From Mogibacterium sp. (GTDB lineage Bacteria; Bacillota; Clostridia; Peptostreptococcales; Anaerovoracaceae), in assembly GCA_017432075.1 (NCBI GenBank), contig JAFRJV010000033.1, positions 1 to 64,000 on the forward strand: 64,000 bases of DNA. Reading direction: 5' to 3'. Under the pieces are notes generated by a model. It was not told where the DNA came from, did no database searches, and worked only from the letters and a program-made list of their open reading frames with translations. Below, one piece after another: positions 51,041 to 60,239 of this stretch. Each line of letters begins with the position of its first letter. Positions within the stretch are counted from its first letter, which is position 1. A program made the position numbers and the translations under genes.

Positions 51041-52234
51041 CTAACCCTCCTTCTGTATCTTCTTGATATCGATGCTCTCAAGGAACGCCTGCACACGGGT
51101 GCGCATCTGTCCCGATGTACCGATAGTATACGGTCTGTCAACCGCGAGCACCGGCCAGTTATACCTGTTTCTGAGGATGTGTGATCCCATCATTCTCTCA
51201 TAAGCCCAAGGATCGCAGAATTTCATCTGCTGATAGATGATGCCGTCTGCCTTGTACTCCTTTGCAAGTTCATCTACATACTCACGGCGTCCGTCCATCG
51301 TTACTGTGTCCATGTAGCGAGGGCATTCGCCTCTGTACATGTAAGCACTGCAGAGCTGTGTAAGAGCGTCCTCTTCATCGTTGAGATAGATCGGATCTCT
51401 GCCCGGAAGCGATCCGTAGCAGAATCTGTCACAGCAGACAAACGCACCGCTCTCTTCGACCAGTTTGATGAAGTCGGTATCATCGACCTCAGAGCCTACG
51501 ACTTCTACTCTGGCCTTGAACCAAGGCTTAGGATCAGGTTCTCTTGTCTTGAGTTCCTCGAGTGTTTCCTCGAGTTTGTCAATGATGAGATGCTTTGGAG
51601 CTACATAGGATGCCAGGCAGAATACATTGAACTCGTATCCTGTGATGGTAGGGTTGTCGAGCTTGCGGAAGTCTCCGATAGCTCTGATAAGCTCGCAGAT
51701 CTTGTTGTGCTCATCGACAGCTTTGCGGATCGCAGCATCGGAAATGTCGATGCCGTAGTTCTCGGCGAGCGGCTTAAGGATGTGGTTTTTGCACTGCACT
51801 ACATAGAGATTGAGTCCGTTATAATCGGCTTTCATCGGGATCTCCATGTAGTCAAAGAAGAATCCCTTCTTGTCCTTGCCCATTGCCTGCAGTACGTCCA
51901 TGTTTTCGACGCAGCGGTTGAGCATGGTGCATCCGTCAGGTGTGATGACGGCGTCAAGGAAGTTGTAGCCTCCCTCGAGAGCTCTCTCGAGTATCGCTCT
52001 CGAATATTCGCAAAGGAAGCTGGTCAGATAATAGGTGCCTACGTCAATCGATCCCGTGCGTGGCGCACGCAGCCTGGCTGAGAAGCAGCCCGGCAGATTG
52101 AGCAGAGGCTCAGGCACGTTCTCGCACATATAACCTATGCACTTCATGCCCTCTTTCTGAGCCTGTGCAACGAGTTCGTTATTTGCCTCCTGCAGCAGGT
52201 CTTCGAAATAAATCAGGTGCTTTAAGTCTTTCAC
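51041..52234 (-). CDS. 2-hydroxyacyl-CoA dehydratase family protein, second subunit
   Basis: 397 residues of the same superfamily as the next gene. Candidate cluster Cys lie in GYMCENVPEPLL, ITPDGCTMLNRC and DRFCYGSLPG. The start codon is GTG (52232-52234), preceded by GGGAG 4 nt upstream. First gene of the pair plus 56-residue membrane protein. The promoter region at 52314-52351 overlaps an inverted repeat also found before tetR. The true substrate is unknown; amino-acid fermentation is a reasonable guess. Confidence 0.78.
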   Translation of the reverse strand: MKDLKHLIYFEDLLQEANNELVAQAQKEGMKCIGYMCENVPEPLLNLPGCFSARLRAPRTGSIDVGTYYLTSFLCEYSRAILERALEGGYNFLDAVITPDGCTMLNRCVENMDVLQAMGKDKKGFFFDYMEIPMKADYNGLNLYVVQCKNHILKPLAENYGIDISDAAIRKAVDEHNKICELIRAIGDFRKLDNPTITGYEFNVFCLASYVAPKHLIIDKLEETLEELKTREPDPKPWFKARVEVVGSEVDDTDFIKLVEESGAFVCCDRFCYGSLPGRDPIYLNDEEDALTQLCSAYMYRGECPRYMDTVTMDGRREYVDELAKEYKADGIIYQQMKFCDPWAYERMMGSHILRNRYNWPVLAVDRPYTIGTSGQMRTRVQAFLESIDIKKIQKEG

Positions 52235-52277
52235 TTTTCTCCCTCTCTCTATTCTTAAAAAAGGCCTTTTGGCTTAC

Positions 52278-52299
52278 GGGCATCGAAACACAGATGCCC
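52278..52299 (-). other. hairpin in the leader of the dehydratase-like operon
   Basis: Perfect 7-bp stem GGGCATC/GATGCCC with an 8-nt loop, in the transcribed leader 44 nt before the GTG start. It has no immediate T tract, so it may stabilise the mRNA rather than terminate it. Confidence 0.5.
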
Positions 52300-52313
52300 A
52301 TATTATTGGAAAT

Positions 52314-52351
52314 ATTTTATCACGCGAAACTATTTCGATACAATTAGTTTC
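52314..52351 (-). promoter_or_regulatory. promoter and GAAAC-N16-GTTTC operator of the dehydratase-like operon
   Basis: Minus strand: TTGTAT (52339-52344) and a TG-extended TAAAAT (52314-52319). An inverted repeat GAAACTA/TAGTTTC (52326-52332 and 52345-52351) surrounds the -35. Its core GAAAC-N16-GTTTC matches the element upstream of tetR in both sequence and spacing. Confidence 0.55.
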
Positions 52352-52449
52352 ATAAATAATGAGCAACATGAACCGCAAAAAAACAGTTCACTTTCGCAAT
52401 TCTAAAAGCCACTTGCGATACCTTTTCGGAAACGATCTGCTGCAGTCTC

Positions 52450-52507
52450 TTGACGCATACCCCCACAGGGTATATATTATTGGCAGACAGATACCCCCGC
52501 AGGGTAT
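52450..52507 (+). promoter_or_regulatory. csoR promoter with two CsoR operators
   Basis: TTGACG (52450-52455) and TATATT (52473-52478) with a 17-nt spacer. ATACCCCCACAGGGTAT (52457-52473) fills the spacer, and ATACCCCCGCAGGGTAT (52491-52507) lies just downstream, 34 bp centre to centre. Both match the CsoR operator pattern of ATACCC and GGGTAT arms. Confidence 0.88.
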
Positions 52508-52538
52508 GATGACAACACATAATGAACGAGGTGTAAAA

Positions 52539-52850
52539 ATGTCAGATTCAAAAGACTGCTGTGCATGCAGCGAAAAGCATAAGGAACGCAGTCCTGAAGA
52601 GTATAAGGATCTTATCAACAGGCTCAGCCGCATCGAGGGACAGGTGCGGGGCATCAAGGCAATGGTAGAGCGCGGAGCGTACTGCCCTGATATTCTGATC
52701 CAGACATCAGCTGTAAATTCAGCGCTTAACAGCTTCAGCAAGGTGCTGCTGTCGAACCACATACGTACATGTGTCAGGAACGACATAAGAGAAGGCAACG
52801 ACGAGGTAGTTGAAGAGCTCGTAGCTACCCTTCAGAAGATGATGAAATAA
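52539..52850 (+). CDS. csoR: copper-sensing repressor CsoR
   Basis: 103 residues, an all-helical DNA-binding repressor that releases DNA on binding Cu(I). The ligand set is intact: Cys49 (GAYCPDI), His74 and Cys78 (SNHIRTC). An extra CCAC cluster at residues 7-10 is unusual. The GAGGTG site lies 5 nt before the ATG at 52539, so the upstream extension through the operators is rejected. It is followed by copA after 21 nt, with which it forms a copper-efflux operon. Confidence 0.94.
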   Translation: MSDSKDCCACSEKHKERSPEEYKDLINRLSRIEGQVRGIKAMVERGAYCPDILIQTSAVNSALNSFSKVLLSNHIRTCVRNDIREGNDEVVEELVATLQKMMK

Positions 52851-52871
52851 CGGAAGGTTAACGTACATAAA

Positions 52872-55454
52872 ATGGAACAGTATATAGTTACCGGAATGAG
52901 CTGTGCCGCATGTCAGGCACGGGTCGAAAAGGCTGTGTCCAGAGTCGAGGGTGTGGATTCATGCTCGGTCAGCCTTCTTACAAATACAATGGGAGTTGAC
53001 GGAAGCGCTTCTCCTGAAGATATCATTCGCGCCGTTACCGACGCAGGCTATGGAGCCAGGCTAAAGGCAGACGGCACCGCGGAGAGTTCAGCAGGCAGAA
53101 GCTTTGCTGCCGATGAAGCCGCCCTTGAAGACAGAGAGACTCCTGTACTTAAAAAGCGTCTTTTAGCATCCGTAGGGTTTTTGCTGGTACTGATGTACTT
53201 CTCTATGGGACATATGATGTGGGGATGGCCGCTCCCTGCTTTCTTTGAAGGCAATCACATCGCGATGGGTCTGGTGCAGATGATCCTCGCCGCGATCGTA
53301 ATGGTCATAAACCAGAAGTTCTTTATCAGCGGGTTCAAAGGCCTTATCCACGGTGCTCCGAACATGGACACACTGGTCGCAATGGGCAGTGCTGCCTCAT
53401 TCTGCTGGAGCACATATGTGCTCTTTGCAATGACAGGAGCGCAGCTTGCAGGAGACAGCGAAGCGGTCATGAACTATATGCACGGCTTCTATTTTGAGTC
53501 TGCCGCCATGATACTTACGCTTATTACCGTCGGCAAGATGCTTGAAGCCAGATCCAAGGGAAAGACTACGGATGCACTTAAAAGTCTCATGAAGCTTGCA
53601 CCTCAGACAGCGGTAGTTGAGCGCGGCGGGATCGAAACGGAGATCCCGGTATCTCAGGTACGTGTCGGAGATGTATTCCTGGTAAATCCCGGAGAAAACA
53701 TACCGGTCGACGGCGTAATAGCAGAGGGCAATTCGGCAGTCAACGAAGCTGCTCTTACAGGAGAATCCATACCTGTCGACAAGCAGCCCGGTGACAGTGT
53801 ATCTGCAGCAACGACCAACCAGTCGGGATTTATACGCTGCAAGGCGACAAGAGTCGGAGAAGATACGACTCTCGCTCAGATCATACGGATGGTGAGCGAT
53901 GCCGCTGCAACAAAAGCCCCTATTGCAAAGATAGCTGACCGCGTATCCGGAATTTTCGTACCTGTGGTCATTGGCATCGCACTCGTGACTCTCATGATCT
54001 GGCTGGCAGTCGGAAAGGATGCCGGATTTGCTCTTGCCAGAGCCATATCCGTGCTGGTCATTAGCTGTCCTTGTGCGCTGGGTCTCGCAACACCGGTTGC
54101 CATAATGGTAGGAAGCGGCGTGGGAGCACGAAACGGCATTCTCTTCAAGACTGCAGCAGCACTTGAAGAGACCGGCCGCATAGAAATCGTTGCACTCGAC
54201 AAAACTGGAACCATCACGGGCGGGGATCCAAAGGTTACAGATGTATTCACCTGCCGCGGAGTATCTAAAGATGAGCTTCTGACCGTAGCAGCTGCTGTTG
54301 AATCAAGGTCCACCCACCCTCTCGCCAAGGCGGTCTCCGAATACATCGGCGGCACCACCCTCAGGATCAGCGATTATACAGAGGTCCCGGGGGGAGGCGT
54401 CAAGGCATACACATGGGAAGGCTCAAAGGCAGTGAGCATAGCCGGAGGCAACGCAGGTTTTATGACTGCTAACGGCGTAGCTGCCGGAGATGTTGATCGC
54501 CTTCTGAAAGAGACAGCTGAGTTTTCAAACGCAGGCAAGACATCCGTGCTCTTTGAAAAAGCCGGCCGGCTTCTTGGCCTTATCGCTCTGGCTGATTCGG
54601 TAAGAGACGACAGTATTGAGGCCATCAGACAGTTCAGAGATATGGGCATCAGGACCGTCATGCTGACAGGCGACAGAAAAAAGACTGCTGACGCCATCGC
54701 GTCAGAGGTCGGGGTTGATGAAGTAGTAGCAGAAGTTTTGCCCGGCGGCAAGGAAGACGTCATTCGGAATCTTATGACTCAGGGCCGGACTGCTATGATA
54801 GGCGATGGGATCAACGACGCGCCGGCTCTCACAAGAGCTAATGTGGGCATAGCAATAGGTGCAGGCACGGATGTCGCTCTCGATGCCGCAGATGTAGTAC
54901 TGGTCAACAGCAGGCTTGCCGATGCGGTCAAAGCCGTAAAACTCGGACGCAAGACTCTGAAAAACATCCATGAAAACCTTTTCTGGGCATTCTTTTACAA
55001 TGCTATATGCATACCGGTGGCAGCCGGAGCTTACATAAAACTGTTTGGCTGGGCTCTGAACCCTATGCTTGGAGCGGCTGCAATGAGCCTCTCGAGCTTC
55101 TGTGTGGTCACAAATGCACTCAGACTGAACCTGTTTGATGCCGGGGACAGAGGAAAAGCCGATAAATCTTTAAGTTCATCACAGGCAGATGCTGCTGAAG
55201 CTGCGCCTGACAATAATACTATCAATGAAAGCGAGGAAAAACTGATGCAGAAGACAATGAAGATCGAAGGAATGATGTGCCCTCACTGCGAGGCTGCTGT
55301 CAAAAAGGCTCTTGAAGCGCTTGAAGGCGTAGAGGCTGCTGATGTAAGCCATGAAGACGGTACTGCTGTAGTATCGATGTCGGCCGATGTAGCTGATGCC
55401 GCACTTAAGGAAGCCGTCGAAGCCAAGGATTATAAGGTTCTCGGAATAGAATAA
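52872..55454 (+). CDS. copA: Cu(I)-exporting P1B-type ATPase with an additional C-terminal metal-binding domain
   Basis: 860 residues. It has an N-terminal HMA domain (GMSCAAC, Cys11 and Cys14), eight hydrophobic segments, the TGES actuator loop (ALTGESIPVD) and CPC at 399-401. Then follow the phosphorylated Asp443 (DKTGT), the HP motif (STHPLAK) and GDGINDAPAL. After the last helix a linker leads to a second HMA domain at about 792-860 (MMCPHC), an unusual C-terminal placement resembling a fused CopZ chaperone. The ribosome site is weak, so translation is probably coupled to csoR. Confidence 0.95.
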   Translation: MEQYIVTGMSCAACQARVEKAVSRVEGVDSCSVSLLTNTMGVDGSASPEDIIRAVTDAGYGARLKADGTAESSAGRSFAADEAALEDRETPVLKKRLLASVGFLLVLMYFSMGHMMWGWPLPAFFEGNHIAMGLVQMILAAIVMVINQKFFISGFKGLIHGAPNMDTLVAMGSAASFCWSTYVLFAMTGAQLAGDSEAVMNYMHGFYFESAAMILTLITVGKMLEARSKGKTTDALKSLMKLAPQTAVVERGGIETEIPVSQVRVGDVFLVNPGENIPVDGVIAEGNSAVNEAALTGESIPVDKQPGDSVSAATTNQSGFIRCKATRVGEDTTLAQIIRMVSDAAATKAPIAKIADRVSGIFVPVVIGIALVTLMIWLAVGKDAGFALARAISVLVISCPCALGLATPVAIMVGSGVGARNGILFKTAAALEETGRIEIVALDKTGTITGGDPKVTDVFTCRGVSKDELLTVAAAVESRSTHPLAKAVSEYIGGTTLRISDYTEVPGGGVKAYTWEGSKAVSIAGGNAGFMTANGVAAGDVDRLLKETAEFSNAGKTSVLFEKAGRLLGLIALADSVRDDSIEAIRQFRDMGIRTVMLTGDRKKTADAIASEVGVDEVVAEVLPGGKEDVIRNLMTQGRTAMIGDGINDAPALTRANVGIAIGAGTDVALDAADVVLVNSRLADAVKAVKLGRKTLKNIHENLFWAFFYNAICIPVAAGAYIKLFGWALNPMLGAAAMSLSSFCVVTNALRLNLFDAGDRGKADKSLSSSQADAAEAAPDNNTINESEEKLMQKTMKIEGMMCPHCEAAVKKALEALEGVEAADVSHEDGTAVVSMSADVADAALKEAVEAKDYKVLGIE
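55245..55454 (+). other. possible internal translation start making a free CopZ-like domain
   Basis: An in-frame ATG at codon 792 of copA is preceded 8 nt upstream by GCGAGG. Initiation there would yield a 69-residue HMA protein with MMCPHC, the size of the copper chaperone CopZ. This is a reading of the sequence only; the codons also make a normal linker in the full-length pump. Confidence 0.4.
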
Positions 55455-55480
55455 CGGTATCTCAATACAGAAGCATTATA

Positions 55481-55520
55481 AAAGGCGCTGCCGTCGTTTA
55501 TTCGTTACGGCTGCGCCTCT
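55481..55520 (+). terminator. terminator after copA
   Basis: GGCGC-T-GCCGT (55484-55494) pairs with ACGGC-T-GCGCC (55507-55517) except for one internal T-T mismatch, followed by TCTTTAT. On the minus strand four T residues follow, so it may serve the convergent aldolase gene as well. Confidence 0.78.
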
Positions 55521-55533
55521 TTATGTGTAATGA

Positions 55534-56556
55534 TCAGGCCTCAGCAAGCACTGCTATATCCTCTTCGGTCGTTGACCAGCTTGTAGCCAGTCTCACTATA
55601 GTGTGAGTATCGTCGTATATTCCCCAGCGGTCAAATATGACAGTCTTTCCGAGTTTGTTCATCTCCTCTTCAGTCATGAGTATGAGCTGCTGGTTTGTCG
55701 GCGAGTCCATGTAGACTTTCCAGCCTTTCTCCCTGATGATCTCCTTTACACGCTCAGCCATATCTATCGCATGGCGGCTGATCTTAAAGTACAGATCATC
55801 CGTAAACAGCGTATCAAACTGTATGCCGAGCAGTCTTCCCTTTGCAAGGAGCGCGCCCCTTTTCTTGACCGATGTCATGAAATGAGGCGGTCTGTTGTTC
55901 TTTGTGAAAACGACAGCTTCACCGCACAGGGCTCCTACTTTTGTTCCTCCTATATAGAACACATCGACAAGCCTTGCTATATCTTCCAGCGTGAGATCCG
56001 ATCCATTGCTCATGAGTCCGTATCCGAGTCTTGCACCGTCAAGGTAAAGCGGCATTTCATATTCATGGCACAGGGCTGAGAGTTCTTCGAGCTCAGCCTT
56101 ACTGTATAATGTGCCCGGCTCCGTAGGATGCGAGATATATATCATTCCTGGGAATACCATGTGTTCGTTGGTCACATCATTGTAAAAATTCTTCAGAAAT
56201 GCCCTTACCGCGCCGGCTTCAAGCTTGCCGTCCTTTGCAGGCAGCTGAAGTACTTTGTGACCTGTGAATTCGATGGCTCCCGATTCGTGTACACTCACGT
56301 GCCCGCTGTCAGCCGCTATTACGCCCTCCCAGTCCCTGAGCATGGTTGAGATGACAACAGCATTGGTCTGTGTGCCTCCTACGAGGAATTCGACTTCCGC
56401 ATCAGGGCAGCCGCAGGCAGCTTTGATCTTTTCCTTTGCAGCCGCAGTGTAATGATCCATGCCATAGCCCGGAAGAGATTCCATATTTGTCTCCGCCAGC
56501 CTCTTCAGTATTTCCGGATGTGCGCCCGCAATATAATCACATTCAAACGAAACCAT
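55534..56556 (-). CDS. threonine aldolase-family PLP enzyme
   Basis: 340 residues of the beta-eliminating lyase/low-specificity threonine aldolase fold. It has the N-terminal ECDYIAGAHPEILKRL, the aspartate contacting PLP nitrogen in LYLDGARLGYGL, and the Schiff-base Lys in YIGGTKVGALCG. It should cleave threonine or allo-threonine to glycine and acetaldehyde. AAGGAG lies 5 nt before the ATG. It is last in a PTS IIC-flavoprotein-aldolase run. Confidence 0.88.
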   Translation of the reverse strand: MVSFECDYIAGAHPEILKRLAETNMESLPGYGMDHYTAAAKEKIKAACGCPDAEVEFLVGGTQTNAVVISTMLRDWEGVIAADSGHVSVHESGAIEFTGHKVLQLPAKDGKLEAGAVRAFLKNFYNDVTNEHMVFPGMIYISHPTEPGTLYSKAELEELSALCHEYEMPLYLDGARLGYGLMSNGSDLTLEDIARLVDVFYIGGTKVGALCGEAVVFTKNNRPPHFMTSVKKRGALLAKGRLLGIQFDTLFTDDLYFKISRHAIDMAERVKEIIREKGWKVYMDSPTNQQLILMTEEEMNKLGKTVIFDRWGIYDDTHTIVRLATSWSTTEEDIAVLAEA

Positions 56557-56571
56557 GTTATCTCCTTTTGA

Positions 56572-57756
56572 TCATTCTTTATTATCCTTCAGATCATCTG
56601 CCGCTGCTGCTGCAGTGGACCAGCATAGCTGCAGGTTGTATCCGCCTGTTATACCGTCAGCATCGATCGATTCGCCTATCGCATAAAGCCCTTCATGGGC
56701 CTTGATGCGCATCGTTTTCATATCGATCTCTTCAAGTGATACTCCTCCGGCAGTGACCATGCCGTGCTCATCCACTCCGCTGACTATGAAATCGTCCTGA
56801 TTCAGGAATGATGCCAGCACATTGGTCCTCACATCGCCCAGCAAACCTCTCGAGCGTTCACGGAGGATGCGCTGCATACGCCTAGGGAGTTCATGAAGCT
56901 CCTTGTTATAGCAAAGTCTGATCAGCTCTCCGGGCTCTACGTATTTTGAAATATTGAGTATCACCGGACCCGAAAGGCCCTCGTGAGTAAACAGCAGATC
57001 GCCCTTCATGCGCGCAGCCTTTCCCTTGCAGGTGTATGCCGCATCACTGCTGAATGCTATCACGGTAACATCCGGGACCGAGATCCCCGAAAGCTCGGCA
57101 TAAGGATAGTTCTCAACATATACAGGTGACAGAGCCGGTCTCGGTTCGTTGATATCGATACCGATGTCCTCAAGTATTTCCAGCATGGATCCGTCAGATC
57201 CGGTCTCCGGATAAGTTATCCCGCCGGAAGCTATAACGACTTTTTTCGCCCGCAGCTCATATCCGTTTATCAGAGTTATCTCCCACGAGCCGTCCTTTCT
57301 CAGGCCGCTCACCCTGGCATCCGTCTCTATCTGCCATCCGTTCAGAGAAGCTTCTCCGAGCAGAACATCCAGTACATCACGTGCTTTCATCGATGCCGGA
57401 AAAATGCGTCCCTCATTGTCGATCCCATTGGATCCATATGATGGTTCAACAGGATCACCATTTTCATCTGCAAGCTCTACTCCATGCTCCGTAAGCCATC
57501 TTGCCAGATCCAGATTGCTGTGTCTGTAAAGGCAGCGCCTCAGAGCCTGACCCTCGTTGCCATATGCATATACGAAATCCTTGACGGATCCTCCATGCGT
57601 TATATTACAGTGTCCGCCGCCGCTCATGAGCAGCTTGCTTCCGATGCAAGACGAGCCCTCGAGGATGATACCCCGAGAGCCCTCCATATCCAGATTTGCT
57701 GCCAGCATCAGACCCGAAGCGCCGGCTCCGATTATTGCTATATCATAAATCATCAT
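56572..57756 (-). CDS. HI0933/YhiN-family FAD-dependent oxidoreductase
   Basis: 394 residues. The N-terminal FAD site AIIGAGASGLMLAANLD, the family motif SGGGHCNITHG, and the C-terminal GESIDADGITGGYNLQLCWS are typical. The enzyme class is widespread and its substrate is unknown. No clear ribosome site is visible; ATGs at 57756 and 57753 are adjacent. It follows the PTS IIC gene by 17 nt and precedes the aldolase by 15 nt. Confidence 0.85.
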   Translation of the reverse strand: MMIYDIAIIGAGASGLMLAANLDMEGSRGIILEGSSCIGSKLLMSGGGHCNITHGGSVKDFVYAYGNEGQALRRCLYRHSNLDLARWLTEHGVELADENGDPVEPSYGSNGIDNEGRIFPASMKARDVLDVLLGEASLNGWQIETDARVSGLRKDGSWEITLINGYELRAKKVVIASGGITYPETGSDGSMLEILEDIGIDINEPRPALSPVYVENYPYAELSGISVPDVTVIAFSSDAAYTCKGKAARMKGDLLFTHEGLSGPVILNISKYVEPGELIRLCYNKELHELPRRMQRILRERSRGLLGDVRTNVLASFLNQDDFIVSGVDEHGMVTAGGVSLEEIDMKTMRIKAHEGLYAIGESIDADGITGGYNLQLCWSTAAAAADDLKDNKE

Positions 57757-57773
57757 GATCGTTGTTTATTTTC

Positions 57774-58868
57774 CTAAATAGTGAGATCGCCGTCTTTAAC
57801 CCATCCAAGCTTGCGGCATCCCATGTTGATCAGCGGAGCAAGCACTGCAGGAAGCACGAAGCAGACGAGTATCAGTCCGAGCCAGTCCATGCCTGTGATC
57901 GCTGCCTTGGCTCCCGATGCGACATCATTGACCCATCCCGAGTATACGCCTATCTGTCCGACGAATCCGCATGTCCCCATGCCGCTCGATACAGGAGCTC
58001 CGTTCATCTGAAGCTTGAACACGCATGTCGCGATCGGTCCGGTAATTGCCGAGGCAAGTGTAGGTGCTATCCAGATGCGCGGATTCTTTACGATATTTCC
58101 CATCTGAAGCATCGATGTACCGATACCCTGGCTGATGAGACCGCCCCACTTGTTTTCAGGGAATGACATTACCGCGAAGCCTACCATCTGTGCGCAGCAG
58201 CCTGCTACTGCAGCTCCTCCCGCAAGACCTACCAGTCCGAGGGCTGCGCAGATCGCCGCAGATGATATAGGCAGAGTCAGAGCCATTCCTACGATAACCG
58301 ATACGAGTATTCCCATCATGAACGGTCTGAGCTCGGTCGCCCACATTATAAGGTTTCCTACCTTCATTGCAGCAGCACCGAGTCCCGGTGCCCACCATGC
58401 AGCAAGCGCAATGCCTACGCCTATGGTAACAAGCGGAACCACGAGTATGTCTATTTTCGTCTCACCTGCAACGGCCTTGCCGAATTCAGCTGCGATGATG
58501 GCGACAATGAGTACGGCAAGTGGTCCGCCCGCCCCTCCGAGAGCATTGGTCGCAAAGCCGACAGTCGCAAGCGAGAACAGCACCAGATTAGGACACTTCA
58601 GCGCGTATCCGATGGCGATCGCCATTGCAGGGCCCGTCATCGCAACAGCAAGCCCTCCTACTGTGTAGTCAGCTCCGCCTATGGTGCAGACCGGATTTGT
58701 CAGAAATCCGATGTTGAACTGCGTACCTAACGTATTGATAATTGTACCGATGAGCAGCGAGCAGAAAAGGCCCTGCGCCATCGCAGAAAGTGCATCGATA
58801 CCGTAACGCTTGGCGCTTATCTCAATATTCTTGCGCTCAAGGAATGCTTTAACGGAACCCTTTGTCAT
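57774..58868 (-). CDS. PTS transporter subunit IIC, PfoR-like
   Basis: 364 residues, about nine to ten Gly/Ala-rich transmembrane helices, matching PTS_EIIC_2-type proteins of the PfoR group. No IIA or IIB domain is fused or adjacent, so the protein may be a transporter using shared components or a non-PTS permease. GGGAG lies 5 nt before the ATG at 58868 and overlaps the alternative start at 58880. First gene of a three-gene run with a flavoprotein and an aldolase. Confidence 0.8.
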   Translation of the reverse strand: MTKGSVKAFLERKNIEISAKRYGIDALSAMAQGLFCSLLIGTIINTLGTQFNIGFLTNPVCTIGGADYTVGGLAVAMTGPAMAIAIGYALKCPNLVLFSLATVGFATNALGGAGGPLAVLIVAIIAAEFGKAVAGETKIDILVVPLVTIGVGIALAAWWAPGLGAAAMKVGNLIMWATELRPFMMGILVSVIVGMALTLPISSAAICAALGLVGLAGGAAVAGCCAQMVGFAVMSFPENKWGGLISQGIGTSMLQMGNIVKNPRIWIAPTLASAITGPIATCVFKLQMNGAPVSSGMGTCGFVGQIGVYSGWVNDVASGAKAAITGMDWLGLILVCFVLPAVLAPLINMGCRKLGWVKDGDLTI

Positions 58869-59018
58869 TTTTTCTCCCATCTTATATAATTATATAAATA
58901 GTTTAAGTAGTTAAACGGCGTTGCCGCAGAGATGAAACCTTTCTGTCTGTGCCGCCGCATACTTAGTGTATTATATCACAACGAAACGATTTAATAAATG
59001 AACGAAAGGGGTTGGCTA

Positions 59019-60182
59019 ATGAGTCGTGTAGAACGTGCAGAAGCCAGAGATGAAAGAGCTGCCAGGCAGGCTGCCGCAGAAATGCAGCAGGCTAAGGCTC
59101 AGAAAACCGTAAAGAAAAAGAAGAAAGGCGGCTGCGGATGCCTGGTGCTGCTGATACTCGTGCTGGCGATCCTCGTCGGAGCCGGTGGCTATTATACACT
59201 CGGCCTCAGACCAGTGGATCCGGGCAGCGAAGAGAAGATCACAGTTGAGATCCCAAACGGAAGCGGAGCTTCGGCAATAGTCGAGATACTCGATGAAGCC
59301 GGACTGGTAAAGAACAAATTCTGTGCCAAGGTAAACAGCAGGATAGGCGGTTATAACGATCTTCAGGCAAACACTTACATTTTAAGTCCGTCAATGTCAT
59401 TCAATGAGATCATGACCATCATCAACGAAGGGACCTTTGAGTATATCTCGAAGGAATCGGTCGAAGTAAAGGACGGCGCAAGACTTCAGCAGGTCGCAGA
59501 AGCGATAGCAGAGCAGCTGCCGTATACAGCTGATGAGATCCTTGCAAAGTGGTCCGATAAGGAATATCTTAACCATCTGATCGACAAATACTGGTTCCTG
59601 ACCGATGACATCCTTGATAAAGACATAATGTATCCTCTCGAAGGGTATCTGTATGCAGACACATACTTTGTAACGACTGACAATTCCGACATAGAGGGAT
59701 TCACCGAGATGTGTCTTGACAGGATGGATGAAGTTCTGACCGAGCGCAAGGATGCAATCGAGGCTTCAGGATTCTCGGTGCATGAGCTTCTGACGCTGAC
59801 TTCCATAGTCACAAAGGAAGCGACTGCTGACGACCAGGCCGGAGTTGCCGGTGTATTCATGAACAGACTCGACAACGGTATGTCACTGGGATCTGACGTA
59901 ACAGTATGCTACATCTTCCAGGAGGACCGAGTCGATCTCAAGGTCAGCCAGCTTGAAAGCACCAATCCGTACAATACGCGTAAGTTTGCCGGTCTCCCTC
60001 CTGGGCCTATCTGCCAGGTCGTAAGCGACGCGATCGATGCAACACTCAACTATGAGAAACACGACTATCTGTTCTTCATCGCCGACGAGGATGGAATAGT
60101 CCGTTACAGCAAGGATCAGGCCGGACATGAAAGCAATATCGATGAGCACGGTCTTGTAAAGGACGAAGACGAAGAAGGTTAA
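59019..60182 (+). CDS. mltG: endolytic murein transglycosylase MltG (YceG)
   Basis: 387 residues. A cytoplasmic, Ala/Glu/Arg-rich N-terminus of about 45 residues is followed by one transmembrane helix (CLVLLILVLAILVGAGGYY). The extracytoplasmic YceG domain carries the catalytic Glu in SIVTKEATADDQ and the late motif GLPPGPICQ. MltG cuts nascent glycan strands and sets their length. AAAGGGG lies 7 nt before the ATG at 59019. Confidence 0.93.
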   Translation: MSRVERAEARDERAARQAAAEMQQAKAQKTVKKKKKGGCGCLVLLILVLAILVGAGGYYTLGLRPVDPGSEEKITVEIPNGSGASAIVEILDEAGLVKNKFCAKVNSRIGGYNDLQANTYILSPSMSFNEIMTIINEGTFEYISKESVEVKDGARLQQVAEAIAEQLPYTADEILAKWSDKEYLNHLIDKYWFLTDDILDKDIMYPLEGYLYADTYFVTTDNSDIEGFTEMCLDRMDEVLTERKDAIEASGFSVHELLTLTSIVTKEATADDQAGVAGVFMNRLDNGMSLGSDVTVCYIFQEDRVDLKVSQLESTNPYNTRKFAGLPPGPICQVVSDAIDATLNYEKHDYLFFIADEDGIVRYSKDQAGHESNIDEHGLVKDEDEEG

Positions 60183-60210
60183 CCAAAGCCTCTCAAATGA
60201 AGCAACAAAA

Positions 60211-60236
60211 AACCTCCGCGGATCACCGCGGAGGTT
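60211..60236. terminator. bidirectional terminator, mltG/NUDIX
   Basis: Perfect 11-bp stem AACCTCCGCGG/CCGCGGAGGTT with loop ATCA, preceded by six A residues and followed by TCTTTATTTT. It serves mltG on the plus strand and the NUDIX gene on the minus strand. Confidence 0.92.
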
Positions 60237-60239
60237 TCT

